64,000 nt of DNA, taken from the NCBI RefSeq assembly GCF_032452875.1, contig NC_083879.1, positions 84,577,572-84,641,571 on the forward strand, in the 5' to 3' direction. Positions 22,263-32,886 of the stretch are shown one piece after another; positions within the stretch are counted from its first letter, which is position 1, and each line of letters begins with the position of its first letter. The position numbers were made by a program, and so were the translations under genes. The notes below the pieces were generated by a model. The model was not told the origin of the DNA. It made no database searches and was given only the letters and a program-made list of their open reading frames with translations. The DNA is from Bos javanicus. Lineage: Eukaryota; Chordata; Mammalia; Artiodactyla; Bovidae.

Positions 22263-23688
22263 AGACAGATAAGACAGATGGTAGGATAAGTGGGTGAACA
22301 AACGTGAGAGAGGAAACCCAGGAAAGATACAATACACAATGCACCTAGGTCCTATGGAAAATGACAAATAGCCGGGAACGTGTGAAGGTCTGTTCATAGC
22401 GTGCAAGTGGGAATGTAGGCGTTCGTGGGGGACTGTTTCTGTCTGGAAGAGACTACCTGGTAGGTACAGAAAGTGCTTTGCATGGTGAAAAGGAGAAGAA
22501 CTGTTTTACAGGAGCGCGGTGACATTCTCAGATCAGCAGGGAGAGGAACAAGTCTGATGGGAGAGAGGCACAGACATCAAAACACATAAGACGGTGTGCT
22601 GTCCTTGTCGTTGTCAGGAAAGCTGTTTTGAAAACTGAACAGGTTGACATTGGGAGGGCACTTTAAATTCCAACATCACAGTGAAAGAACTTGACTACTT
22701 TTAACCCCGCTATGGTTTTATATATCTTGCCTTTATGTGGGAAGTATGTATTTGAATAATGCTAGTGTGTTTAGAGCCAAGGAGATTAAAAATTTCAAAG
22801 AGTAATTTTTTATCTATAATAACAAGGGTACAGCATTTTGCAGCAAAAATATCAGCCCCCACAGTAAACTCCTTCTCAGTTAGATCTAACCTGTGCTAAC
22901 TATTAACAAAAAGCTGCCAGTAATCGCAGACACAGATATACAGGGATGGCACGTACGGAACAGTGGCCACAGCGGTGACATCGTTCACTAAGAACGCTGC
23001 TCAGCTGCTGCGGGCCCTTGACACAAGGCTCCCGTGGGTTTCTGCCCTCAGTGCGTGGGGAGTTAGAATCTCAAGTCAATAACGTCTCTTTTAGAGGAGT
23101 AAAAAGTGTTAGGCCATCAGAGATTAATAAAGATCATATTATGAGGGCGTTTGAATGCCAAACCCCAAAGCATGCGTTTTAGCTTACAGGCAATACAAAA
23201 TCATGGGAAGGTTTCTAGAGTGTTAATAGACTGGAGGCAGTGGCAAGGTGAGCCAAGGGCAGGTAAAGAATTAGAGGATGGAGTCCTAGATTTTGGATAC
23301 AGTTATCTTATACCAGAATGTGATGGCACTAGAAATATGACACGGAACATCTGTTTCTCCACCTGCATTAGACACATTTTTTTCTTAAATGAATGCATTC
23401 GCATAGTGTAAATGGATTTATTTTTTTTAAGATTCAATTATTTGAAATAAATAATTTTAAAAATCTTAGCTAACATTGTAGCTACTATCCATTAAAATCA
23501 TTTTCTTTGAAATTCTGTTTTTTCCATTTTGTCATGCCATCTGCTTTCCTTCACCTAATATGTGTAAATTGTGCCCTTTATATTTTTCCAACAGTATCCT
23601 AGCCCACAAATATTTCACAGTCAAGTTGAACATTCCAACAGGTATTCCAATAATGACAAAAATGGGAATTCAGTGGCCTTCCACTGTA

Positions 23689-23748
23689 GAGATATCTCTA
23701 GAAGGTACATTAGAAGATAGAGATATCTACAAGGTACATTACTGACAT
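23689..23748 (+). repeat. Two-copy tandem repeat, about 30 bp
   Basis: GAGATATCT..AAGGTACATTA occurs twice in direct succession, at 23689-23719 and 23720-23748, with small differences. Confidence 0.8.
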
Positions 23749-24075
23749 AGATATATGACTTTAATGATTCATTATTATAAAGTACCCACTAGGCTGAGAG
23801 TTCATGAAGCCATCTGGGTTTTGAAGGATGAATAGGAGCCATTCTAGCAGATGATTTAGAGAGAGAGATGAAGAAAAATACAGTGTTATATGTTAAGCCA
23901 GAAGGAGAAAAATGTTCCTATTTAGAAACAATAAGAAAGATGATATAATTTGAGAATAAACTCAATTGCATTGGAAAAGGATCTTGTACTATAGAAAGTC
24001 TAATAAACATTTCAAGAGAGTTTGAGCATGATCTTGGAAATTATGACCTGCTACTAAATAATTTTAAGCATAGAT

Positions 24076-24197
24076 GCAATGGACATGAACTTGGGCAAGC
24101 TTCAGGAGATGGTGAGGGACAGGGAGGCCTGGTATGCTGCAGTCCATGGGGTCGCAAAGAGTCGAACATGACTGGGTGACTGAACCACAACAGAACA
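24076..24197 (+). mobile_element. BovB 3' terminal fragment
   Basis: Sense BovB end: AATGGACATGAACTTGGGC, GGTGAGGGACAGGGAGGCC and GACTGGGTGACTGAACCAC. Confidence 0.88.
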
Positions 24198-24231
24198 TAA
24201 TGAGACTGGTGTTTAGAAAGATACATTCAAA

Positions 24232-24374
24232 CCTGTATCAGTAATTGAAACGTTTGAAGTCATCAATGACAATTTTGTTTAATCTTTTAAAATCTGTCAC
24301 TTCAGAAAACAAAAACAAAAGCCCTAATGGTTTTCTAATAAAAACAGTGATGACTCTAATTCACAGATGGCTTT
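24232..24374 (+). repeat. Local direct duplication, copy A
   Basis: 143 bp shared with 24747-24889, including CATCAATGACAATTTTGTTT, CTAATGGTTTTCTAATAAAA and CACAGATGGCTT. Not a transposon I recognise. Confidence 0.88.
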
Positions 24375-24435
24375 TCTGAAGGTAGTTTTGCCCACGATCT
24401 TCCAAACAGCAAGGGGTGATCGGATGGGGGAATGT

Positions 24436-24530
24436 CCCTAAAAAGGTGAGGCCAGTGATGCAGAAAGGGTGGTGAAGTGTTGAAGGACGCCCCTGAAAAA
24501 ATGAGGCCACGGAAGCAGGAAGTGTGGGAC
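24436..24530 (+). repeat. Small imperfect direct repeat, about 53 bp period
   Basis: CCCTAAAAAGGTGAGGCCAG with the following bases up to GTGG is echoed about 53 bp later as CCCTGAAAAAATGAGGCCAC. It lies between the two copies of the 143 bp duplication. Confidence 0.6.
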
Positions 24531-24746
24531 CCTCTCCTCTTTCCAAGAAGGGCAGCCCTCCGTGTCTGCCTCTCTGGTTGGAAGTGACAGTCAGAGTTGA
24601 GGATGAGGACAGGGAGGCAGGGTAGGGACCTCGCAGATGCCCTCAGCATCTCTAGCGCAGCCTCCAGGCCACCTGCGCTGCATGGCAACCGCCCATCCAG
24701 CCTTGTCTCTGTTTCCGTAGCCTGCATCCCTGAAAAACCCCTAAAA

Positions 24747-24889
24747 ACTGTATCAGTCGTTGAAACTCTCAAAGTCATCAATGACAATTTTGTTTCATCT
24801 TTTAAAATCTGTCCTTTCAAGAAAGAAAGAAAAAAAAAACCTAATGGTTTTCTAATAAAAATAGCGATGACTCTACTCACAGATGGCTT
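24747..24889 (+). repeat. Local direct duplication, copy B
   Basis: Second copy of the 143 bp unit, about 515 bp after the first. It differs by scattered substitutions and a longer A-rich patch at 24821-24839. Similarity stops sharply after CACAGATGGCTT. Confidence 0.88.
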
Positions 24890-25304
24890 ACTTTACAGGA
24901 GTCAGGATGACATTAAGGTTTTCGTCTCAGATAGGAACACGCTGCCTCCAGGGTGTACACGGGGAGGGCTGGGTGGGAGAACGTGTCAGGCTCTCCTTTT
25001 CTCTGGTTGTGAGAACAGCTTTTTAGAAGAGAATGCAACCAAAGTCAAGAGTGGAGGTGCTCCCGACATTTGGTCTCATTCAGATGAATCTTAATTTACT
25101 GGATTTGATATAGTGTACCAAGGCACTGATTTCAGAGTAAATGTGTATGAATTCAGCACGCAAACGAAATCAAAATGACCAACAGTTTTCTCCTTGTCGG
25201 TGTCATTAATAGACAAGGTAAATGCCTGAAAACGCAGGGATCTTGTCTGGGTTTTCCTGATGAAGATAGGTTCCTTGATTTATGTCCTACTAATCCTTAG
25301 TATA

Positions 25305-25510
25305 GATCCTTGGTAGCTCAGCCGTAAAGAATTCACCTGCAATGTAGGAGAAAAAGGTTGGATCCCTGCGTCAGAAGATCCCCTGGAGAAGGGAATGGCA
25401 AGCCCCTCCAGTATTCTTCCCTGGGAAATCCCATGGACAGAGGAGCCTGGTGGGCTAGAGTCCATGTGGTCACAAAAGAGCTGGACATGACTGAGTGACC
25501 AAACAGCAAC
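25305..25510 (+). mobile_element. Bov-tA SINE
   Basis: Sense copy flanked by TAATCCTTAGTAT (25291-25303) and TAATCCTTGGTAT (25513-25525), a 13 bp target-site duplication with one mismatch. The A-box region is slightly deleted. Confidence 0.93.
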
Positions 25511-25767
25511 AGTAATCCTTGGTATCATTGAGAGCCGAGGCCTTAAGGACTGAAATGTATTATTCGGAATAATTTCTGAAGAAGGAATCTGAAATACTAC
25601 TAAATGGCTAATTTCATTTTTAAGGAGAAAGAAACATTTTTGGGGTGAATCTGTTTCATATTTTTGAAGAATAAAATTTGGGATATTTTATTTTACAGTC
25701 TCTTTGAGATGACTACATGTTTAGTACATTCAGTAATGCTTCATTAAGTTCTTATATCTTATCATAG

Positions 25768-25966
25768 TGAAAGTGAAAATGTTACTCTATCAGTCATGTC
25801 CGACTCTTTGCGACCCCATGGATGTAGCCCACCAGGCTCCTCTGTCCTTGGGATTCTCCAGGCAAGAATAGTGGAGTGGGTAGCCATTCCCTTCTCCAGG
25901 CCAGACCCAGGGACTAAACTCGAGTCTCCTGCGTTGCAGGTGGATTCTTTACCATCTAGGCCACAT
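25768..25966 (-). mobile_element. Bov-tA SINE
   Basis: Antisense copy from GTGAAAATGTTACTC and CAGTCATGTCCGACTC to the tRNA part GTTGCAGGTGGATTC. Followed by a T run at 25998-26011. Confidence 0.93.
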
Positions 25967-26135
25967 ATCCTAGCATGGTGTCAACAAATAAGATGCTCTT
26001 TTTTTTTTTTTCTCAGTTATACCGTGTGGTTCTGTTCATAATGTCCTGCTTATCACAACTGTGGCCCTATTCTCAATTTGCTCTCTTGGGGAAAGCTCCC
26101 TCAGCCAGCATAGCCAAGCAAATGCTAACAAGTTT

Positions 26136-26302
26136 AGTTGTTGTTCAGTCACTAAGTGGTGTCCGTTTGCAACCCCATGGACAGGTGTCCCTGTCCCTCA
26201 CTATCCTGGAGTTTCCCCAAGTTCAGGTCCATTGAGTTGGTGATGAGCCAGTGATGCTATCCATCTGTCTCATCCTCTACTGCCCTCTTCTTTTGCCTTC
26301 AA
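26136..26302 (-). mobile_element. BovB 3' fragment
   Basis: Antisense BovB end: GTTGTTGTTCAGTCACTAAG to the CTGCCCTCTTCTTTTGCCTTC block. Diverged. Confidence 0.85.
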
Positions 26303-26370
26303 TCTGGAGGCAAGAAATGGCAAACCACTCCACTATTCTTGCCATGAGAACTCCATGAACAGTATAAGAA
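26303..26370 (+). mobile_element. BovA-like fragment
   Basis: Sense BovA body piece (GGCAAGAAATGGCAAACCAC, CTATTCTTGCCATGAGAAC) joined head to head with the preceding BovB piece. Highly diverged. Confidence 0.65.
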
Positions 26371-26473
26371 GGCAAAAATTTCAATGAGCATCTCCAGACA
26401 TAAGCAACCCATAGATAAGTCATGTGGTTAAACAATAAAAATAAAGAATGACTGAATGAATCTGCCTATTGGA

Positions 26474-26680
26474 TGGTGGTGGTGGTGGTTTAGTTGGTCA
26501 GTCATGTCCGACCCTTGCGACCCCATGGACTGTGGCCTGCCAGACTCTTCTGTCCATGGGATTCTCCAGGCAAGAATACTGGAGTGGGCTGCCCTGCCCT
26601 CCTCAGGGGACCTTCTTAACTCAGAGACGGAACCCACGTCTCTTACATCTACCTGCATTGGCAGGCAGGTTCTTTACCAC
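26474..26680 (-). mobile_element. Bov-tA SINE, interrupted
   Basis: Antisense copy starting in a (GGT)n run and ending at TTCTTTACCAC. Its last bases (GCCACCTGGAAAGCCC) reappear at 26889-26904, after the next SINE, so this copy was split by it. Confidence 0.9.
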
Positions 26681-26888
26681 TGCTGCTGCTAAGTCGCTTC
26701 AGTCGTGTCCCACTGTGTGAGACCCCATAGACGGCAGCCCACCAGGCTCCCCCATCCCTGGGATTCTCCAGGCAAGAACACTGGAGTGGGTTGCCATTTC
26801 CTTCTCCAATGCATGAAAGTGAAACGTGAAAGTGAAGTCGCTCAGTCACGTCCAACTCCTCAAGACTCCACAGACGGTAGACAGTAGG
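26681..26888 (-). mobile_element. Bov-A2 SINE inserted in Bov-tA
   Basis: Antisense dimer: TGCTGCTGCTAAGTCGCTTC (its AGC tail), first monomer, linker with ATGCATGAAAGTG, then a truncated second monomer. Confidence 0.88.
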
Positions 26889-26904
26889 GCCACCTGGAAA
26901 GCCC
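26889..26904 (-). mobile_element. Bov-tA 5' remnant split by Bov-A2
   Basis: GCCACCTGGAAAGCCC is the antisense 5' end of the Bov-tA that starts at 26474. Confidence 0.8.
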
Positions 26905-26920
26905 GCGGTAGAGGACAAAG

Positions 26921-27096
26921 TGAAAGTGAAAGTCACTCGGTCGTGTCCGACTCTTTGCGACCCCATGGAATTCTCCAGGCCAGAATACTGGAGTGGGTAG
27001 CCTTTCCCTTCTCCAGGGGATCTTCCCGACCCAGGAATCCAACCAGGGTCTCCTACATTGCAGACAGATTCTTTACCAACTGAGCTATCCAGGAAG
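26921..27096 (-). mobile_element. Bov-tA SINE, internal deletion
   Basis: Antisense copy. The segment between GACCCCATGG and AATTCTCCAGG lacks the usual CTCCTCTGTCC part. The tRNA half is intact up to CAACTGAGCTATCCAGGAAG. Confidence 0.92.
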
Positions 27097-27696
27097 AGAA
27101 GGATCAGCTAAATAGCTACATCATCGTGCCCAACCTTCTGTCTTCTGTCTTTTTCATTTAGTCCCTCCATCATTTATTCGTATCACCTACTGAGTCAGAG
27201 GTCTTATTTCCAACTTGCTGAATGACTTCCAGTCCTGGCTTATGTGTTCGGTGTTCATCATACCTTCTTTTCATCCTGGAAGACATTATCATCTGTTTCT
27301 CTGACTCATCTTTTACCAGGACTTCACAATTCCTCATCTTCTGTTTCTAATCGGTCACCTTCCTCACAACCCTACCACTTGTGAAGTTCAGGAGTATTTC
27401 TTCACATTCTTCTGGAAATGTAAATATCCATGTGCAGTGGTGAATACCTACTGCAGCATGCTGAGAGAATCTAAGGGTCATTCATCGGCTACTCTGGGAA
27501 AGCAGATGAAGGTCATGCAAGCCCTACCAGAAGGGAAGAAACAGGCATCAAAAATCCACTCCTGAAGGCGGGGCCCAGGACAAATGGAAATCGGCCAACG
27601 GACAAGCAGCATCTGTGGAACCTTCCAAACCTGAATCATTGATCCCATTATAGTGTCCTGCCAAAACCATGCCCAACAATCCATTCTCAAGCCAGG
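27097..27696. other. Intronic sequence
   Basis: Pyrimidine-rich at 27150-27400. No gene recognised; the frames at 27478-27796 have no known domain. Confidence 0.5.
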
Positions 27697-28093
27697 CTTT
27701 TCTTGCTTTTTTAATTGGGCTATAGTTGCCTTCCAATGTCGTGTTAGTTTCTGCTGTACAATGAACTGAATCGGCATTATGCATACATATTTCCACTCCC
27801 TCTTGGGACTCCCTACCCCACCATCGTACCCCTCCAGGTCATCACAGAGCCCCGAGCTGAGCTCTCTGTGCTATACAGCAGCTTCCCATGATGACCTGTT
27901 TCACACCTGGAAGTGCATATATGTCAATCCCAGCCTCCCAGTTCACCCCACCCCGCCTTCCCCACCCGGCCTCCACATCTCTCTACATCTGTGTCTCTAT
28001 TCTTGCCCTGCAAATAGACTCAGCTGTCCCATTTTTTCTAGATTCCACATATATGTGTTCATATATGATACTTGTTTTTCTCTTTCTTACTTT
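27697..28093 (-). mobile_element. L1 3' end
   Basis: Antisense artiodactyl L1 3' end: TAATTGGGCTATAGTTGCC, TTTCTGCTGTACAATGAACTG, CTGTGCTATACAGCAGC and AGATTCCACATATATGTG are all recognisable blocks of this family. Confidence 0.82.
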
Positions 28094-28672
28094 CTGGAAC
28101 TTCGTACATTTCCAGAATAATTGGTACAAAGTTAGATGGCCTCCTCTTCAATTTCCCAGTGTATGCCCCACGTTCACAGGAAAGTGTCTCTGCTTTCCCT
28201 GGAATGTGCCTCAGTGTGGCCAGCAGGGACAGGCGTGGCCTCCTCCCTCCTGCCTCTCCACTCAAGCCTGTTTGTCGTTTTCTGCTCCTTGCCTAGTGTT
28301 CCTGTTCCACTTTCATCTTTTCCCATCATCCCTGGAAATTTTTTTTGTATCCTCAAATCTAGCAAAGTTCTCAAGATCCACCTACTTGGAATTTTTGGAG
28401 TGGCTGTTAGAAATATCACTAGAAGAGATCTTCGCCATCCCACCCAGCTCTCTTCCCACCCATGGTCTCCACTGAATTAAGGGAGAAGAACTATATTCCA
28501 GCCCTTGCATTTCCACTCTGAGGGCTCCCCCATGGCGAGCACCCTGCAGTGGTCATACTGAGGCTGCCTGCTGTATAGCATCGCTACCTATAATGCTTTG
28601 AGAGTTTTGTTTCAGAATCCAAGTCTGCATAGATTTTGCTTTGCGGATTTAGTTTCCTATCGTGAGTCACAT
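28094..28672. other. Intronic sequence
   Basis: No exon or domain found. Open frames 28059-28480 on both strands are not recognisable; part may be an old LINE. Confidence 0.45.
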
Positions 28673-28701
28673 GGGCTTCCCAGGTGGCGCTAGTGGTAAA
28701 G
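28673..28701 (+). mobile_element. Host Bov-tA, 5' part
   Basis: Sense Bov-tA 5' end (GGGCTTCCCAGGTGGCGC, then AGTGGTAAAG), cut by an opposite Bov-tA and continuing at 28916. Confidence 0.9.
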
Positions 28702-28915
28702 CGAAAGTATTAGTTTCTCAGTCATGTCCAAGTCTTTGTGACTCCAGGGACTGTAGCCTGCCTGCCAGGCTCCTCTGTCCATGGAGTTCTCGAAGCAAGA
28801 ATACTGGAATGGGTAGACATTCTCTTCTCCAGGTATCTTCCTAACCCAGGGATCAAACCCAGGTCTCCTACATCACAGGCAGATTCTTTACCATCTGAGC
28901 CACCAGGGAAGTCCC
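28702..28915 (-). mobile_element. Bov-tA SINE nested in Bov-tA
   Basis: Complete antisense copy from CGAAAGTATTAGTTTCTCAG to GAGCCACCAGGGAAGTCCC, sitting inside the sense copy. Confidence 0.93.
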
Positions 28916-29095
28916 TGCCAGTGTAGGAGAAAAGAGATATGGGTTTGATCTCTGGGTCTGGAAGATCCCCTGGAGGAGGGCATGGAAACCCACTCCAGTA
29001 TTTTTGCCTGGAGAATCCCATGGACAGAGGAGGCTGGCAGGTTACAATCCATGGGGTCAGAAAGAACTAGGCATGACTGAAGCGACTTAGCACAC
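28916..29095 (+). mobile_element. Host Bov-tA, 3' part
   Basis: Continuation of the sense copy: TGCCAGTGTAGGAG, the mutated B-box GGTTTGATCTC, and the BovA body to GAAGCGACTTAGCACAC. Confidence 0.92.
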
Positions 29096-29574
29096 ATACA
29101 TCCACAGTGAGTTACATTCCACAATCGACAATGAACAGAAGATGACATGCCCCCCCCCCCGCCGCACCGAGTGCCTGTCTCACAGATTTGCTCCGTGGTG
29201 CTCACAGACAGTACCAACTGTTCTTCCTGTTGACTGCCAAAATAAGTCAGCAGTTGGGAAGAAAAAAAAACACTATGAATTATGGAAAATAACTGGGGAG
29301 ACAGAATGGCAATACAATGGGGAGAAAAGTACCAATTCTCTGTGGCCACCCACTCAAGTGCCTGCCTCGTACTTCAACCAACAAAAAGAAAAGTAAATGA
29401 AGGAGGACATCTAGTCAACCAGGAGCCTCAGAAACAGGAGAGTGGAGAGGGCTTTCCCTGCCCGTTCAAAGAGCTAGCTCAACTGCTGTAATGCAAGATT
29501 TAGGTCTCAATCTCTTGCAAAACTGTTTCATGAACACAGCAAACTGGCCTACAGGAGGGCTAGATGGAAAGACT
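29096..29574. other. Intronic sequence with poly-C run
   Basis: An 11 bp C run at 29150-29160 is the only notable point. No gene. Confidence 0.55.
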
Positions 29575-29890
29575 GTTGTTGTTCAGTCGCCAAGTCATGT
29601 CAGACTCTTTGCAACCCCATTGGATTGCAGCACGCCAGGCTTCCCTGTCCTTCACTATCTCCCTGAGTTTGCTCAAACTCATGTCCATGGAGTCAGTGAT
29701 GCCATCCAACCACCTCATCCTCTGTCGTCCCCTTCTCCTCCTGCCCTCAATCATGTCCAGCATCAGGGTCTTTTCTAAAGAGTTGGCTGTTCGCATCAGG
29801 TGGCCAAAGTATTGGAACTTCAGCTTCAGCATCAGTACTTCCAAGGAATATTCCAGGTTGATTTCCATAGGCTTGACTGGTTTGATCTCT
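29575..29890 (-). mobile_element. BovB 3' fragment
   Basis: Antisense BovB end. The minus frame at 29560-29868 reads YFGHLMRTANSLEKTLMLD, then GRRRRGRQRMRWLDG, the C-terminus of the BovB polyprotein. Confidence 0.92.
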
Positions 29891-31214
29891 GGAATGTGAC
29901 AAAGTATGTCTGGGAGTCAACTCAGCTTCCATGTGAAAAGCTTCATAACATCACCTCAGGCTCTGCAGTCTGATAACCAGTCTGACCTGTCAGCCTCTCT
30001 GATACCTAATGGTGTTTAGACCTGTGCCAGCCTCGTGTCCCTGTGAGGTCGGCCACAGGCTTCAAGGGTCAGCGTGTCAGTGCTCACAGCCCATGCTTGG
30101 GAGCACGTGTTCCATGGTGCTTGTCTCCAGTGCTAAGGAGATGACCATGAACAGTATCACAAGGTCTGCCCAGGCCGTGTTTTTTCTTATCTAACAGGAC
30201 ATCATCTCTGAGCATCCACAGCCCCTTCATCTTAGTATTTCCCAGGCTCTTCTGCACTGATTCACTTCTGCTTCCCCGAAGAGACTGTAAGCATTTCCAT
30301 TCTGAAGGACAGTCCTCACACCTACCCCAGTCCTGTGAATTCTGAGAAAATAAACATAACACACCAGAAAATTATCGTGAAAATGCACGGCTGTGGCTTA
30401 TTGTTATGTGTTTTTAAGAACATTCTTTGGCAGCTGTCTTCATCAATAGTGGAACATTTGGGCCAACTTGTATACCACCAGAGCTTTCAGTAGAAGCTGA
30501 TTCAGTAATATGCCTAAACTCCGTTTTTCAAACCCTAGATAAGGATGCTCATGGTATGGCTACTGTTCAGGCAGACCTCGAGATTATTGCTCAGAGACGA
30601 CTGTGTGGAGATGCTTTACTTTTGTGCTGAAGTTCTATAGTTGCAGTTGCGTAAACACTTGGTTTATAATAATACATGGAATAGTAGGAAAAAATCATTG
30701 CCATGAAACAGTTCCATGTGTCAGCTTTAAGTAGGTTTTGTTTATGGTCTTTTTGTTTGTTGGTTTTTTTCCCTTTTCACAGACTTGCCCTCCTTACTGT
30801 GAGTTGAGGAAAGAAAAGGATTGAAAAAGAGGAAAGATAAGAGTTTAGCTCTGGAACTTAGGAATTCATTCATGGGAATGGTTGTATCTTCCAGTAAAGA
30901 GTCAAGACCAGTGTTTTCCTTTCGACTGCCTGGCGCAGCCACCCCAACTGCAGTGGATGGGTATTTGCAAACGTTAGTGACACTGCTTACATACAGAAAA
31001 CATACTTATTAGGGCAAAAGCTTTGAGATTTTGATTAAGTGGAAAAATGTTTTAAAAAAACAGAGGAGGTACTGGAATTACTTTTGTTAGCTTTGCTCCT
31101 GCTAATCCTTTTCTGAAAAGAAAAAAAAAAAAAAAATCTCTTGCCTGAATATTTTCCCGTTGTTATTTTGGCATCTTCCTGCTGCTAAATGTCTCCCTGC
31201 TGTTTGCGTTTTAG
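29891..31214. other. End of the 20.5 kb intron
   Basis: No repeat recognised except short T and A runs (A run at 31121-31136). A 67-codon frame at 30427-30630 has no recognisable homology. The intron ends CTGCTGTTTGCGTTTTAG, the acceptor of the next exon. Confidence 0.5.
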
Positions 31215-31311
31215 ATTGGAGTTCGGAAAGTGTTCCTGAAATACTGGCACGCCAGCCAGCTGAACGATCTGTGCCGCCAGCTGCAGAGAAAAATTATCAC
31301 CTGCCAAAAAG
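31215..31311 (+). CDS. MYO16: MYO16 exon: motor end and start of IQ motif
   Basis: 97 bp; acceptor GCGTTTTAG, donor AAG|GTAACA. Incoming phase 0, 32 codons from IGVRKVFLKYWHASQLNDLC to KIITCQK, then one base (G) of a split Val codon (outgoing phase 1). VRKVFLKYWHASQLND corresponds to the G-x-x-K-V-F-x-R-x-x-x-x-x-x-L-E block that ends the motor head in all myosins, here in the myosin XVI form. CQK at the end is the first part of the IQ calmodulin/light-chain motif, completed in the next exon. A Bov-tA sits only 360 bp downstream. Confidence 0.95.
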
Positions 31312-31670
31312 GTAACAGTCACACATTTCACAGTCACAGTGCAGTCACAGTTCTGAACTTTGCTGAACTGTGAAATACAAACCATTGAGTGAACCCCCAC
31401 ATTTAAATCTTTGGGGGACCTACGTTAGAGAGGACCCTGCCATGGCCCTACGTCTATCCATCCCATGGCACCACCTTTGGGCAAATAAATAGGTTTCCGG
31501 AGTTCAGAAAGCACTGTGGCTAAGTTGGCTGTTTACCTGTTTCTATATCAGAGTGTGCTTTATTCCATGGTCATTCCATCTGCAGTTCTGTGCCTCATTG
31601 TCACCTAAGCCATCATTTGGAAGAGGGAATATACGTATCTTTTAATGGATGCATCCCTCACCTTGAAAAT
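31312..31670. other. Start of intron 31312-36012
   Basis: Unique sequence; its last 12 bases, CACCTTGAAAAT, are the left target-site copy of the next SINE. Confidence 0.6.
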
Positions 31671-31887
31671 GGGCTTCCCTGTTGGCTCAGTGGGTAAAGA
31701 ATGCTCCTGTAATGCAGGAGACACAGGAGACAAGGGTTTGATCCCTGGGTTTGGGAAGATCCCCTGGAGGAGGAAATGGCAATATTCTGCCTGGAAAATC
31801 CCATGGACAGAGGAGCCTGGTAGGCTACAGTCCATGGGGTTGGAAAGAGTCAGACACGACTGAAGTGACTGATCACGCACACATGCA
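31671..31887 (+). mobile_element. Bov-tA SINE with perfect target-site duplication
   Basis: Sense copy flanked by perfect 12 bp CACCTTGAAAAT at 31659-31670 and 31888-31899. A small duplication (GGAGACA repeated) lies in the tRNA part, and a deletion in the BovA body near 31779. Confidence 0.95.
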
Positions 31888-31899
31888 CACCTTGAAAAT

Positions 31900-32217
31900 A
31901 ACTAGTTTGTTGATCCTGCAAGAAACACAGGACAAGAATAAGGCACCTCCACACCTGCAGTGGGGGGAAAAAGCCCCATGTGACACTTGGGTGCAGCTCT
32001 GCATTCAGATTCCTGGGCTACTCCTGCAGTCAGCCTCTGGCAGCCACTCCTCCAAACCCCAGACCACATGGCAGGCTCTCTGCCTGGTCCCCTGAGGTCA
32101 CTTTGACCAGCCTGGAGATCGGGGTGGTGGGAGGAGCCTCTGGTGAGGAAAGGGCCAACTCCCAGCTATGTGCACTCCTTGCTTCTGTCTGGGTTAGGCT
32201 GGTCTGGCCTCCTTTGC
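31900..32217. other. Intronic sequence
   Basis: Short stretch between two SINEs. No gene or recognised repeat. Confidence 0.5.
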
Positions 32218-32424
32218 GGACTTCCCTGGTGGCTCAGATGTTAAAGAATCTGCCTGCAGTGCAGGAGACGCAGATTCGATTCCTGGGTTGGGAAGATCCC
32301 CTGGAGAAGGAAGTAGCAACTCATTCCAGTATTCTTGCCTGGAGAATCCTATGGACAGAGGAGCCTGGTCGGCTACAGTTCATGGGGTTGTAAAGAGTCG
32401 AACACGACTGAGTGACTAAGCACA
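32218..32424 (+). mobile_element. Bov-tA SINE
   Basis: Sense full-length copy, GGACTTCCCTGGTGGCTCAG to CACGACTGAGTGACTAAGC; the B-box is GATTCGATTCC. Confidence 0.94.
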
Positions 32425-32681
32425 CATATAGCTTATATACACAGTGTAGGGAAAGGCTGGGCTCACAGGTCCACTCTTGACCACCACCTTTGCAGTTCCT
32501 GTTTGTGTGGTCAGACCTGGCATCCCCTGGGAGCTGGTGAGAAATGCAGAGTCTCAGGCCCCGCCTGCCCCAGACCCGCTGAATCTGAACGTGTATTTGT
32601 AGCCTCGGGCTGGAGGTGGGACTGAGTATGCTAGGCCCTGGGCTGTGGAGTCACCCCCTTGTTATACACATCACTCTTTCA

Positions 32682-32886
32682 GGGCTCCCCTGGTAGCTCA
32701 GATGATAAAGAGTTTGCTCGCAATGTGGGAAACCTGGGTTCGATCGCTGGGTTGGGAAGATCCCCTGAAGGAGGAAATGGCAACCCACTCCAGTATTCTT
32801 GCCTGGGAAATCCCATGGGCGGAGGAGCCTGGCAGGCTACAGTCCATGGAGTCTCAAAGAGTTGTATCCGACTGAGCAACTAGCAT
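32682..32886 (+). mobile_element. Bov-tA SINE
   Basis: Sense copy, GGGCTCCCCTGGTAGCTCAG to GACTGAGCAACTAGC; the B-box GGTTCGATCG has one change. Confidence 0.94.

Larger units (their letters stand above)
21010..24075. other. Long intronic stretch with few repeats
   Basis: No gene seen. An L2/MIR-type tail (GCCTGGCACAGGGCCTGG, then a GGAAAGCCCTTGACAAATG pattern) at about 22095-22170 runs into a degenerate GGGA/GGAT tract at 22180-22262. A short tandem repeat sits at 23689-23748. Positions 23100-23290 resemble an old mammal-wide repeat I cannot name. Confidence 0.5.

Noticed and set aside
30427..30630. 67-codon frame that looks protein-like
   Set aside because: Not recognised, short, single frame without splice or other support; kept as intron sequence.
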